From: Streptomyces rubrogriseus | Lineage (GTDB): Bacteria; Actinomycetota; Actinomycetes; Streptomycetales; Streptomycetaceae | NCBI RefSeq assembly: GCF_027947575.1 | Contig: NZ_CP116256.1 | Location: 5,580,001-5,644,000 of the forward strand | Length of the DNA stretch: 64,000 bases | Reading direction: 5' to 3' | Part shown: in pieces, positions 17,853-26,368 of the stretch | How positions within the stretch are numbered: the stretch's first letter is position 1 | Layout of the letters: every line of letters begins with the position of its first letter | The notes under the pieces: generated by a model | The model's database searches: none | What the model was told of the DNA's origin: nothing | Seen by the model: only the letters and a program-made list of their open reading frames with translations | Made by a program: the position numbers and the translations under genes

Positions 17853-17878
17853 GAACTTTCTCCACTGAGTGGACAAAG
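17853..17878. promoter_or_regulatory. ROK-type operator in front of the ROK gene
   Basis: CTTTCTCC-N7-GGACAAAG (7 of 8 pairs in the inverted repeat), with the same flanking GAA as at 10191-10216. It sits about 140 bp above the ROK start codon. Confidence 0.65.
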
Positions 17879-17913
17879 AAGGGTGCGGCCCGGGACGGCC
17901 CGGGACACGACGA

Positions 17914-17941
17914 GGCCGCCCGGACCATGCGCCGGACGGCC
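17914..17941. terminator. Hairpin after the GntR gene
   Basis: GGCCGCCCGG (17914-17923) pairs with 17932-17941 with one mismatch; it lies 30 bases below the minus-strand stop at 17971 and before the ROK promoter. Confidence 0.5.
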
Positions 17942-17970
17942 TGTGAACCCGCTGCGAACGGGCTGTGATC

Positions 17971-18648
17971 TTACGATTCCCCGCGGGCGTGGTACGAGCG
18001 GCGGGTGTGCTCGGTGTGCTCGCGCATCAGCCGGGTCGCCGCCTGCTCGTCCCGTTCGGTGACGGCGGCGATCAGCCTGCGGTGCTCGATCCAGGACTGA
18101 CGGCCGCGCTGGCGGGCGACCGGCGTGTAGTACCAGCGGACCCGGCGGTCGACCTGTGCGGCGAGTTCGGCGAGGACGGCGTTGCCCGCCAGCTCCATCA
18201 CCTTGCCGTGGAAGCGGGCGTTGCAGGCGACGGCGGCGTCCACGTCCTCGGCGGCGACGGCCCGCTCCCCCTCCTCGCACAGCGCCTCCAGCGCCGCGAT
18301 GCCCGCGCTGGAGGCGTTGGCCGCGGCGAGCCGGGCCGCCTCGGCCTCCAGGAGCGTACGCACCGTCAGGAGCTGGTCCGCCTCCTCCTCCGTCGGCTCG
18401 TGCACGAAGGCGCCCTGCGCGGGGCGCAGATCGACCCAGCCCTCGGTGTTGAGCCGCTGCAGTGCCTCGCGCACGGGCTGCCTCGACACCCCGAGGTGAC
18501 CGGCGAGTTCGCTCTCGACGAGGTGCTGGCCGGGCTGGAGGGCCCGGGTGGTGATGAGTTCGAGCAGCGCCTCGTAGACACGGTCCCGCAGCGGGCCGGG
18601 CCGTTCGAGCCTGGGCACCGCGCCCTGCGGCAGTCCTGCGGACAACAT
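17971..18648 (-). CDS. GntR-family (FadR subfamily) transcriptional regulator
   Basis: 225 residues from ATG 18648, preceded by GAGGGGGG. Winged helix: YEALLELITTRALQPGQHLVESELAGHLGVSRQPVREALQRL (first third), then an all-helical FCD ligand domain with the metal-binding pattern NARFHGKVM and HRRLIAAVTERD. FadR-type proteins respond to small carboxylates or acyl derivatives. Neighbours (FabH-like enzyme, OFA carrier, formate dehydrogenase) suggest a carboxylate effector. A palindrome lies directly above its start, and a motif is shared with the OFA/PanE divergent promoter. It ends in TAA, less common here. Confidence 0.85.
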   Translation of the reverse strand: MLSAGLPQGAVPRLERPGPLRDRVYEALLELITTRALQPGQHLVESELAGHLGVSRQPVREALQRLNTEGWVDLRPAQGAFVHEPTEEEADQLLTVRTLLEAEAARLAAANASSAGIAALEALCEEGERAVAAEDVDAAVACNARFHGKVMELAGNAVLAELAAQVDRRVRWYYTPVARQRGRQSWIEHRRLIAAVTERDEQAATRLMREHTEHTRRSYHARGES

Positions 18649-18672
18649 CGGTCCCCCCTCGACGGCCGGAAC

Positions 18673-18712
18673 ACAATCAGTACGCGAAGTATTGATTGTC
18701 TTTCGTCTACAG
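18673..18712. promoter_or_regulatory. Candidate GntR autoregulatory sites
   Basis: ACAATCAGTAC (18673-18683) pairs with GTATTGATTGT (18689-18699) at 10 of 11 positions around a GCGAA centre. Next to it TTTCGTCTACAG (18701-18712) matches TTTCGTCGACAG at 21496-21507 at 11 of 12 bases. Confidence 0.5.
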
Positions 18713-18781
18713 TCTACGGCGCGCCCGGGCCATGACGCCGTGGGTGTAGGCCACGTCACACCGGGGGACGGTCCGGGACCT

Positions 18782-19732
18782 TCAGGGGCAGCGGACGACC
18801 TGTCCGGCGTAGGAGAGGTTGCCGCCGAAGCCGAAGAGCAGGGCCGGGTCGCCGGTGGTGATCTCGCCCCGCTCCACGAGCTTGGAGAGCGCCAGCGGGA
18901 TGCTCGCCGCGGAGGTGTTGCCGGACTCGACGACGTCGCGGGCGACCACGGCGTTGACGGCGCCGATCTTCGCGGCGAGGGGTTCGACGATGCGCAGGTT
19001 GGCCTGGTGCAGGACGACCGCGGCGAGGTCGGCCGGCTCGAGACCGGACCGCTCGCAGGCCTGGCGCGCGATGGCCGGCAGCCGGGTGGTGGCCCAGCGG
19101 TAGACGCTCTGCCCCTCCTGTGCGAACCGCGGCGGCGTCCCCTCGATGCGGACCGCGTTGCCCATCTCGGGCACCGACCCCCACAGCACGGGACCGATCC
19201 CCGGCTGCTCGCCGGGAGCGCAGGCCTCGACGACGGCGGCCCCCGCCCCGTCGCCGACCAGCACGCAGGTGGTGCGGTCGGTCCAGTCGACGACCTCGGA
19301 CATCTTGTCCGCGCCGACGACCAGCGCCCGGCTCGCGGAACCGGCCCGTACGGCGTGGTCGGCGGTGGCCAGGGCGTGGGTGAAGCCCGCGCACACGACG
19401 TTGAGGTCCAGCGCGGCCGGGCCGGGGATGCCGAGGCGGGCGGCGACGCGGGCGGCGGTGTTCGGGGAGCGGTCGATCGCGGTGGAGGTGGCGACCACGA
19501 CCAGGTCCACGTCGGCGGGGGTGAGCCCGGCCGACGCGAGCGCCTTGGCGGCGGCGTGGCCGGCCAGCTCGTCGACCGGCTCGTCCGGTCCGGCGATCCG
19601 GCGCGCACGAATGCCCACCCGGCTCCGGATCCACTCGTCGCTGGTGTCGACCATGCCCGCCAGGTCCTCGTTGGTGAGGATCCGGGCGGGCTGGTAGTGG
19701 CCGACGGCGGTGATGCGGGAGCCTTGGTGCAT
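18782..19732 (-). CDS. Beta-ketoacyl-ACP synthase III (FabH-like)
   Basis: 316 residues, the family's normal length. The catalytic triad is intact: Cys114 in LNVVCAGFTHA, His242 in LHQANLRI and Asn272 in ESGNTSAAS; C-terminal GFGGNLSYAGQVV is typical. KASIII condenses an acyl-CoA starter with malonyl-ACP. No acyl carrier protein or other fatty-acid gene is adjacent, so it is not the housekeeping FabH; it may acylate another acceptor. ATG 19732. The 133 bases to the GntR gene carry the GntR operator region. Confidence 0.9.
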   Translation of the reverse strand: MHQGSRITAVGHYQPARILTNEDLAGMVDTSDEWIRSRVGIRARRIAGPDEPVDELAGHAAAKALASAGLTPADVDLVVVATSTAIDRSPNTAARVAARLGIPGPAALDLNVVCAGFTHALATADHAVRAGSASRALVVGADKMSEVVDWTDRTTCVLVGDGAGAAVVEACAPGEQPGIGPVLWGSVPEMGNAVRIEGTPPRFAQEGQSVYRWATTRLPAIARQACERSGLEPADLAAVVLHQANLRIVEPLAAKIGAVNAVVARDVVESGNTSAASIPLALSKLVERGEITTGDPALLFGFGGNLSYAGQVVRCP

Positions 19733-19894
19733 GGGTGGAGTCCTCGCTGCCTCGGGGTACGGGATCCACCAGTGTGATCAGTGACCGACGGGTACGACGG
19801 CAGGTGATACGACAGGAAACCGGCGCCCGGCTTGTCGGCTTCGGTCAGCATCCCCGGCCGCCCCGGGCCGTCCGCCGGTCACCGGCCCGTGCGC

Positions 19895-20047
19895 TCACCC
19901 GGTGAAGAGCTGGGTCGCCTTCCGCACGAGTTCGTAGAGACCGTAGGCGAGCGGCACGCCCACCCACAGCCAGGTGAAGGCGATCAGCGGCCGCCGGTCG
20001 GGCGTCCCGGTGGCGTCAGGCGGACTCTGGCTGCGGTCGGGTGACAT
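19895..20047 (-). CDS. Small membrane protein, probable partner of the OFA MFS transporter
   Basis: 50 residues, too short for standard gene lists. A polar N-terminus (MSPDRSQSPPDATG) is followed by one membrane helix, LIAFTWLWVGVPLAYGLYEL, and a basic tail. The ATG lies inside the MFS gene's 3' end, overlapping it by 32 bases in another frame, with GAGGGC before it. Similar single-helix proteins after OFA-type carriers have been called MFS transporter small subunits in databases; that label is recalled, not checked. It probably assists assembly or stability of the carrier. Confidence 0.65.
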   Translation of the reverse strand: MSPDRSQSPPDATGTPDRRPLIAFTWLWVGVPLAYGLYELVRKATQLFTG

Positions 20048-21356
20048 CGTTGCCCTCCTGCTGCGTCGGGGTGGCGGGTCGGTGGTGCCGGGCGTGGACA
20101 GGGCGGACGAGTTCGTTGGCCACGAAGCCGACGACCAGCAGTCCGATCATGATGAGGAAGGACGTGCCGTACAGGGCCGAGCCGTGCCGTCCGGCCTCCT
20201 CCTGGTGATCGGCGATCCAGTTCACGATCAGCGGCCCGAGGACACCGGCCAGCGACCAGGCGGTGAGCAGCCGCCCGTGGATCGCGCCGACCTGGTAGGT
20301 GCCGAAGAGGTCCTTGAGGTAGGCGGGGGCCGTGGCGAAGCCGCCGCCGTAGAAGGACACGACGACCAGGGCGCACAGCACGAACAGCGGTTTGGAGGAG
20401 TCGCCGAACAGCGCGATCAGGGTGTACATCAGCGCGCCGACGCCGAGGTACACGCGGTAGATGTTCTTGCGCCCGATCAGGTCGGAGGCGGAGGACCAGC
20501 CGAACCGGCCCGCCATGTTGGCCGCCGACAGCAGGGCCACGAAGCCGGCCGCGGCGGTCACGGACACCGGGGTGGAGGTGTCGGAGAAGAAGTCCGTGAT
20601 CATCGGCGCGGCCTTCTCCAGGATGCCGATGCCGGCGGTGACGTTCATGCAGAGCACGATCCACAGCAGCCAGAACTGCGGGGTGCGCACGGCGGAGCGC
20701 GCCGAGACCTGGACCCCTTCGAGCGGGGCGGGGCGGCCGTCCGCCCGTTGCCTGGGCCGCGGCACCCGTACCAGCAGCACGCCGAGCAGCATGAAGACGG
20801 CGTACGTCAGTCCGTGGACGAGGAAGGCGAGGGCGATCCCCGAGTTGTCGGTGCCGAAGGACTTGAGCATCTGCGCCGACCAGGGCGAGGCGATGAGGGC
20901 GCCGCCGCCGAAGCCCATGATGGCGATGCCGGTGGCCATGCCCGGCCGGTCCGGGAACCACTTGATCAGCGTCGAGACGGGCGAGATGTAGCCGATGCCC
21001 AGGCCGATGCCGCCGACGAAGCCGTAGCCGAGGACGATCAGCCAGTACTGCTCCACGGCCGCGCCGAGCGCCGAGAGCAGGAAGCCGGAGGAGAAGCAGA
21101 CCAGGGCGACGGTCATCGCCCAGCGCGGCCCGTGCCGTTCCACCAGCGTGCCGCCGAACGCGGCCGAGAGACCGAGCATGACGATGCCGAGCTGGAAGGG
21201 CAGCGCGCTCTGCGTGCCGCTGAGGCCGAGCGCGGACTCCAGGGGCGGTTTGAACACGGACCAGGCGTAGGCCTGGCCGATGGAGAGGTGGACCGAGAGA
21301 GCGGCCGGGGGAACGAGCCAGCGGCTCCAGCCCGGGGGTGCGACGGGGGGACTCAT
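20016..21356 (-). CDS. OFA-family MFS transporter (oxalate/formate antiporter-like)
   Basis: 446 residues with twelve membrane helices. Typical OFA features: SIGQAYAWSVFKPPLE in the first helix, GIGLGIGYISPVSTLIKWFPDRPGMATGIAIMGFG in helices 4-5. The founding member exchanges oxalate for formate; many relatives carry other small carboxylates. The start at ATG 21356 begins the family sequence; the frame is open further up, but the divergent promoter lies there. It is divergent from a formate dehydrogenase operon, so formate or oxalate is the likely substrate. Confidence 0.85.
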   Translation of the reverse strand: MSPPVAPPGWSRWLVPPAALSVHLSIGQAYAWSVFKPPLESALGLSGTQSALPFQLGIVMLGLSAAFGGTLVERHGPRWAMTVALVCFSSGFLLSALGAAVEQYWLIVLGYGFVGGIGLGIGYISPVSTLIKWFPDRPGMATGIAIMGFGGGALIASPWSAQMLKSFGTDNSGIALAFLVHGLTYAVFMLLGVLLVRVPRPRQRADGRPAPLEGVQVSARSAVRTPQFWLLWIVLCMNVTAGIGILEKAAPMITDFFSDTSTPVSVTAAAGFVALLSAANMAGRFGWSSASDLIGRKNIYRVYLGVGALMYTLIALFGDSSKPLFVLCALVVVSFYGGGFATAPAYLKDLFGTYQVGAIHGRLLTAWSLAGVLGPLIVNWIADHQEEAGRHGSALYGTSFLIMIGLLVVGFVANELVRPVHARHHRPATPTQQEGNDVTRPQPESA

Positions 21357-21483
21357 GGGTCCCCAACCGTAGGGATCCGGAAAGCGCTTGAGAAGACTGT
21401 TGAGCGGACAACTACAGAAGCCGATCATTCGACTACGGACCACCACCACTGCTGCACAAAGCCTTGCCGCCCCAACCTCCATA

Positions 21484-21507
21484 CTGTAGACAATATTTCG
21501 TCGACAG
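21484..21507. promoter_or_regulatory. Inverted repeat in the OFA/PanE-FDH divergent promoter
   Basis: CTGTAGAC (21484-21491) pairs with GTCGACAG (21500-21507) at 7 of 8 positions. Its right half matches the site next to the GntR gene, so the FadR-type regulator may control both divergent units. The rest of the 203-bp gap (21357-21559) shows nothing else clear. Confidence 0.5.
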
Positions 21508-21559
21508 ACACTTCTCGGTTCCTCCTCGGTATCCCTCGACCGAACGGAGCTCCCCCGCC

Positions 21560-22531
21560 ATGAAAGTCGCAGTCCTCGGCGCCGGGGCGATCGGCGCCTA
21601 CGTCGGCGCCGCGCTCCACCGTGCGGGCGCCGACGTGCATCTCATCGCCCGTGGACCGCATCTGGCGGCCATGAGGCAGTACGGAGTACGGGTGCGCAGC
21701 CCGCGCGGCGACTTCACCGCGCATCCGCACGCCACCGACGACCCGGCCGAAGTCGGTCCGGTCGACTACGTGTTCCTGGGTCTGAAGGCCAACTCGTACG
21801 CGGCGTGCGGGCCGCTGATCGAGCCGCTGCTGCACCAGACCACGGCGATTGTGGCCGCCCAGAACGGCATCCCCTGGTGGTACTTCCACCGGCACGGCGG
21901 CCCCTACGACGGGCGCCGCCTCGAAAGCGTGGACCCGGCCGGCGCGGTCAGTGCGGTGCTCGCGCCCGAACGGGCCGTCGGCTGCGTCGTGTACGCGGCC
22001 ACCGAACTGGAACAGCCGGGCGTCGTACGCCATGTGGAAGGCACCCGGTTCTCGGTCGGCGAGCCGGGCCGGGAGGTCTCGCCGCGGTGCACCGCGTTCA
22101 GCGAGGCGATGCGCTCGGGCGGACTGAAGTGCCCGGTCGAGCCGGACCTGCGGGGCGACATCTGGCTGAAGCTGCTGGGCAACATCTCCTTCAACCCGAT
22201 CAGCGCCCTGGCCCGGGCCACCATGCGGCAGATGTGCCTGCACGGCGGCACCCGCGAGGTCATCGAAACCATGATGACCGAGACGCTGGCGGTCGCCGCG
22301 GCCCTCGGCTGCGAGGTCGGCGTCTCCATCGAACGCCGGCTCGCGGGCGCCGAGCGGGTGGGCGACCACCGCACCTCCACGCTCCAGGACCTGGAGCGCG
22401 GCAAGCCGCTCGAACTCGACGTGCTGCTGGCGGCCGTCGTCGAACTGGCGGAGATCACCGGGGTCCCGGTGCCCACCCTGCGCACCGTGCACGCCCTGTC
22501 GGACCTGCTCGCGCTGAGGAGCGCCGCATGA
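21560..22531 (+). CDS. PanE/ApbA-family 2-ketoacid reductase (2-dehydropantoate 2-reductase-like)
   Basis: 323 residues. NAD(P) motif MKVAVLGAGAIGAYVGAALHRAG at the start; LKANSYAA and AAQNGIPWWYF cover the first substrate region; the C-terminal domain has LWLKLLGNISFNPISALARAT with the family's catalytic Lys. The enzyme class reduces ketopantoate or similar 2-ketoacids. Its position ahead of formate dehydrogenase genes, sharing an ATGA overlap, suggests a role in the same carboxylate pathway, possibly with a one-carbon link, rather than only pantothenate synthesis. ATG 21560 starts at the Rossmann strand; GGAG precedes it. Confidence 0.8.
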   Translation: MKVAVLGAGAIGAYVGAALHRAGADVHLIARGPHLAAMRQYGVRVRSPRGDFTAHPHATDDPAEVGPVDYVFLGLKANSYAACGPLIEPLLHQTTAIVAAQNGIPWWYFHRHGGPYDGRRLESVDPAGAVSAVLAPERAVGCVVYAATELEQPGVVRHVEGTRFSVGEPGREVSPRCTAFSEAMRSGGLKCPVEPDLRGDIWLKLLGNISFNPISALARATMRQMCLHGGTREVIETMMTETLAVAAALGCEVGVSIERRLAGAERVGDHRTSTLQDLERGKPLELDVLLAAVVELAEITGVPVPTLRTVHALSDLLALRSAA

Positions 22532-24456
22532 GGAAACGCGACCGAACCCCCAAGACCTACACCCGCCTCACCCACCCCCTGGTCCGGGACTCGCGCGACG
22601 CGCCGTTCCGCCGGGCGACCTGGGAGGAGGCCCTGGACCGCACGGCCCGGGGCCTGACGGCGGCGCGCGGCGCGTTCGGGATGTTCTCCTGCGCGCGGGC
22701 GACCAACGAGATGAACTACGTGGCCCAGAAGTTCGCCCGGGTGGTCATGGGCACCCACAACGTGGACTCCTGCAACCGCACTTGTCACGCACCGAGCGTG
22801 GCGGGCCTGTCGGCCGCCTTCGGCTCGGGCGGCGGCACCTCCTCCTACGAGGAGATCGAGCACACCGACGTCATCGTGATGTGGGGATCCAACGCCCGTT
22901 TCGCACACCCGATCTTCTTCCAGCACGTGCTGAAGGGCATACGGGGCGGCGCCCGCCTGTACGCGGTGGACCCGCGCCGCACCTCCACCGCCGAGTGGGC
23001 GGAGAGCTGGCTCGGACCGAACGTCGGCACGGACATCCCGCTGGCGCACGCGGTCGGCCGGGAGATCATCCACGCGGGCCTGGCCAACGAGGCGTTCATC
23101 GAACGCGCGACGACGGGCTACGACGACTACAAGGCCCTGGTCGAACCCTGGACCCTGTCCCTCGCCGAGAAGGTGACCGGCGTACCGGCCGCCGCCATCC
23201 GCGAACTGGCACACGCCTACGCCCGCGCCGAGCGCGCCCAGCTGTGCTGGACCCTCGGCATCACCGAGCACCACAACGGCACGGACAACGTCCGCGCCCT
23301 GATCAACCTCTCCCTGCTCACCGGCCACGTCGGCCGCTACGGCTCCGGTCTGCAACCGCTGCGCGGCCAGAACAACGTGCAGGGCGGCGGCGACATGGGC
23401 GCCATCCCCAATCGCCTCCCCGGCTTCCAGGACGTCCTCGACCCGGAGGTCCGCCGGAAGTTCGAGACGGCGTGGGACACGGTGGTCGAGCCGCGCCACG
23501 GCCTCACGCTGACGGAGATGTTCGAGGCGATGGACGAGGGCACGCTCCGCGCCGTCTACTGCATCGGCGAGAACCCGGCCCAGTCGGAGGCGGACGCCGA
23601 ACAGGCGGTACGCCGTCTGCGCGCCCTGGATTTCCTGGTGGTCCAGGACATCTTCCTCACCAAGACCGCCGAACTGGCGGACGTGGTCCTGCCGGCCACG
23701 GCCGGCTGGGCGGAGACGGAGGGCACCACCACCAACAGCGAACGACGTGTACAACGCGTCCGCAGGGCCGTGACCCCGCCCGGCGAGGCCCGCGAGGACA
23801 TCGACATCCTCTGCGACCTCGCGGCCCGCCTCGGCCACGACTGGAAGTACGACGACGCGGAGGCGGTCTGGAACGAGCTGCGCTCCCTCTCCCCCGACCA
23901 CCACGGGATGACGTACGCCCGCCTCGATGAGCACCAGGGCATCCAGTGGCCGTGCCCGAGCACGGAGGGCCTGGAACCCACGTACCTGCACGGCAGGTTG
24001 TGGTCTGCGGACCCTGCCGACCGCGGCCGCCTCGCTCCCTTCGGACTCGTCCGGCACGACCCGCCGGTGGACCTCACCGACGAGCAGTACCCGATCCGGC
24101 TGACCACGGGACGCCGCCTCGACTCCTACAACACGGGGGTGCAGAGCGGCGGTTACGCCTCCCCGCTGCGCCGCGTCGAGTCCGTCGAACTCTGCCCGGA
24201 GGACGCCGAACGCTACGGCGTGGTGGTCGGCGAGGAGGTGCGGGTGACCTCACGACGCGGCTCGTTGCTGGCCCCCGTCTGGGTCGACACGGCCCTGCGC
24301 CCGGGCCTGGCCTTCATGAGCTTCCACTTTCCCGACGAGGTGGACACCAACCAGCTGACCATCGAGGCGAACTGTCCCATCGCCGGGACGGCGGAGTTCA
24401 AGGCCTCGGCGATCCGGATCGAGAAGGTGAGCACCGGTGGACCTGCGCTTCGGTGA
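22528..24456 (+). CDS. Formate dehydrogenase catalytic subunit, C-terminal (molybdopterin) part
   Basis: 642 residues that begin where a full FdsA/FdhF would be about 280 residues in: RLTHPLVRDSRDAPFRRATWEEALD. Active-site SCNRTCHAPSVAGL has Cys86-His87, the Cys (in place of selenocysteine) and His that define formate dehydrogenases. RGQNNVQGGGDMG, ENPAQSEAD and the C-terminal cofactor domain LTTGRRLDSYNTG follow. The N-terminal iron-sulfur part is missing here and is encoded separately at 26365-27225. ATG overlaps the PanE stop (ATGA) and is preceded by GAGGAG. Confidence 0.9.
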   Translation: MRKRDRTPKTYTRLTHPLVRDSRDAPFRRATWEEALDRTARGLTAARGAFGMFSCARATNEMNYVAQKFARVVMGTHNVDSCNRTCHAPSVAGLSAAFGSGGGTSSYEEIEHTDVIVMWGSNARFAHPIFFQHVLKGIRGGARLYAVDPRRTSTAEWAESWLGPNVGTDIPLAHAVGREIIHAGLANEAFIERATTGYDDYKALVEPWTLSLAEKVTGVPAAAIRELAHAYARAERAQLCWTLGITEHHNGTDNVRALINLSLLTGHVGRYGSGLQPLRGQNNVQGGGDMGAIPNRLPGFQDVLDPEVRRKFETAWDTVVEPRHGLTLTEMFEAMDEGTLRAVYCIGENPAQSEADAEQAVRRLRALDFLVVQDIFLTKTAELADVVLPATAGWAETEGTTTNSERRVQRVRRAVTPPGEAREDIDILCDLAARLGHDWKYDDAEAVWNELRSLSPDHHGMTYARLDEHQGIQWPCPSTEGLEPTYLHGRLWSADPADRGRLAPFGLVRHDPPVDLTDEQYPIRLTTGRRLDSYNTGVQSGGYASPLRRVESVELCPEDAERYGVVVGEEVRVTSRRGSLLAPVWVDTALRPGLAFMSFHFPDEVDTNQLTIEANCPIAGTAEFKASAIRIEKVSTGGPALR

Positions 24457-26368
24457 CAGCAAGCCCACGGACGAGGAACGCGCGGCCGTGGACGCCCTGC
24501 TCGGCCCGCCCGAGTCCTCCTGGGAGGGCGCGGACCGCTCCGACGCGGACCTCAGGTGGGCGCGCGGCGGCCGGGAGGCCCGGGACCGCCGCGACCAGCT
24601 CCTGCCGGCCCTGCACGCGCTCAACGACCGCGTCGGCTGGATCAGCGAGGGCGCCCTGGACTACGTGTGCCGCCGTCTGACCGTCCCCCCGGCCGAGGCC
24701 TACGGCGTGGCGACCTTCTACGCCATGTTCTCCGTCCGCCCCCGCCCGGCCACGGTCCTGCACGTCTGCACCGACCTGGCGTGCACGGCGGCGGGCTCGG
24801 GTGAGCTGTGTGCGGCGGTGGAGGCGCGCCTGGGCCCGGAGAGCGGCGTGAAGGTCGAGCGATCTCCCTGCTTGGGCCTGTGCGAACGGGCCCCGGCGAC
24901 TTTGACGATCCGGGCGGGCCACCCAGCCCGTCCGGCGCTTGAGGGCGAGGCCGTCCAGGCCGAAGGCGGGGGTCCGGGGGCGGCAGCCGCCGGGGACGGG
25001 AACGGGAAGGGGCGGCGGGGGCGAAAAGCTCTCCACGCGACGGCGGTATGCGCCCCCGCGACCCCCGACCGGGCGGTCACGGCGGCCACCGCCCCCGAAT
25101 CCGCCCCCACCGAACCGGCCCCCGAAGCCGCGGTCCCCCAGTCCGGCGACCCCACCCTCACCCTCCTCAGCCGCATCGGCACCGTCGACCCCACCTCCCT
25201 GGACGACTACCGCGCCCACGGCGGCTACACCGCCCTCCGCCGCGCCTTCGCCCTCGGCCCCGCCGCCGTCATCCGCGAGGTCACCGACGCCGGTCTGGTC
25301 GGCCGCGGCGGCGCCGCCTTCCCCACCGGCCGCAAGTGGCAGGCGACGGCCGCCCAGCCCGACCACCCGCACTACCTGGTCTGCAACGCCGACGAATCCG
25401 AACCGGGCACCTTCAAGGACCGCGTCCTGATGGAGGGCGACCCGTACGCCCTGGTCGAAGCCATGACGATCGCGGCCTACGCGACCGGCGCCCACCGGGG
25501 TTACCTCTACCTCCGCGGCGAGTACCCGCGCGCGCTGGCCCGCCTCACCCACGCCATCGAGCAGGCCCGCACCCGCGGCCTCCTCGGCGACGACGTCCTC
25601 GGCCAGGGCTACGCCTTCGACATCGAGATCCGGCGCGGCGCGGGCGCGTACATCTGCGGCGAGGAGACGGCCCTGTTCAACTCCATCGAGGGCCACCGCG
25701 GCGAGCCGCGCTCCAAGCCGCCGTTCCCGGTCGAGAAGGGCCTGTTCGGCAAGCCCACGGTCGAGAACAACGTGGAGACCCTGGTCAACGTCCTGCCCAT
25801 CCTGACGATGGGCGCCGAGGCGTACGCCGCGATCGGCACTCCGACGTCCACCGGCCCCAAGCTGTTCTGCGTGTCCGGCTCCGTGGCCCGCCCCGGCGTC
25901 TACGAACTCCCCTTCGGCGCCACGCTGGGCGAGCTGCTCACCCTCGCCGGGGTCCGCGACAACCTCCGCGCGGTCCTGCTCGGCGGCGCCGCCGGCGGCT
26001 TCGTCCGCCCCGACGAACTGGACATCCCGCTCACCTTCGAAGGCACCCGCGAGGCGGGCACGACCCTGGGCTCCGGCGTCGTCATGGCCTTCGACGACAC
26101 GGTCCCGCTCCCCCGCCTGCTGCTGCGGATCGCCGAGTTCTTCCGCGACGAGTCGTGCGGTCAGTGCGTGCCGTGCCGGGTCGGGACCGTCCGCCAGGAG
26201 GAGGCGCTGCACCGGATCGCCGACCGCACGGGCGCCGCGGCGGCCGACGACATCGCCCTGCTCCGCGAGGTGGGCCGCGCGATGCGGGACGCCTCGATCT
26301 GCGGTCTGGGGCAGACCGCGTGGAACGCCGTGGAATCCGCCATCGACCGTCTGGGGGCGTACGAATGA
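24437..26368 (+). CDS. FdsG-FdsB fusion: NAD-reducing module of formate dehydrogenase
   Basis: 643 residues. Residues 1-160 are an FdsG/NuoE-type thioredoxin-like [2Fe-2S] domain with Cys111, Cys116, Cys145 and Cys149. Residues 235-643 are FdsB/NuoF: FMN/NADH region VGRGGAAFPTGRKW, GAYICGEETALFNSIEG, SLBB region, and the 4Fe-4S motif ESCGQCVPCRVGT with a distal Cys in SICGLGQ. It passes electrons from the catalytic subunit to NAD+ in the cytoplasm. The linker at 162-197 is a translated Streptomyces intergenic repeat. GTG start; 20-bp overlap upstream, ATGA overlap downstream. Confidence 0.9.
   Translation: MDLRFGDSKPTDEERAAVDALLGPPESSWEGADRSDADLRWARGGREARDRRDQLLPALHALNDRVGWISEGALDYVCRRLTVPPAEAYGVATFYAMFSVRPRPATVLHVCTDLACTAAGSGELCAAVEARLGPESGVKVERSPCLGLCERAPATLTIRAGHPARPALEGEAVQAEGGGPGAAAAGDGNGKGRRGRKALHATAVCAPATPDRAVTAATAPESAPTEPAPEAAVPQSGDPTLTLLSRIGTVDPTSLDDYRAHGGYTALRRAFALGPAAVIREVTDAGLVGRGGAAFPTGRKWQATAAQPDHPHYLVCNADESEPGTFKDRVLMEGDPYALVEAMTIAAYATGAHRGYLYLRGEYPRALARLTHAIEQARTRGLLGDDVLGQGYAFDIEIRRGAGAYICGEETALFNSIEGHRGEPRSKPPFPVEKGLFGKPTVENNVETLVNVLPILTMGAEAYAAIGTPTSTGPKLFCVSGSVARPGVYELPFGATLGELLTLAGVRDNLRAVLLGGAAGGFVRPDELDIPLTFEGTREAGTTLGSGVVMAFDDTVPLPRLLLRIAEFFRDESCGQCVPCRVGTVRQEEALHRIADRTGAAAADDIALLREVGRAMRDASICGLGQTAWNAVESAIDRLGAYE
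24922..25027. repeat. Streptomyces-type intergenic repeat read in frame within the FdsG-FdsB linker
   Basis: The block CAGCCCGTCCGGCGCTTGAG followed by GAGGCCGTCCAGGCCGAAG, GGGGTCCGGGGGC and a G-rich tail has the base pattern of a dispersed repeat that I recall from many Streptomyces intergenic regions. Here it encodes residues of about 162-197, a Gly/Ala/Arg-rich stretch unlike either flanking domain. Confidence 0.55.
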
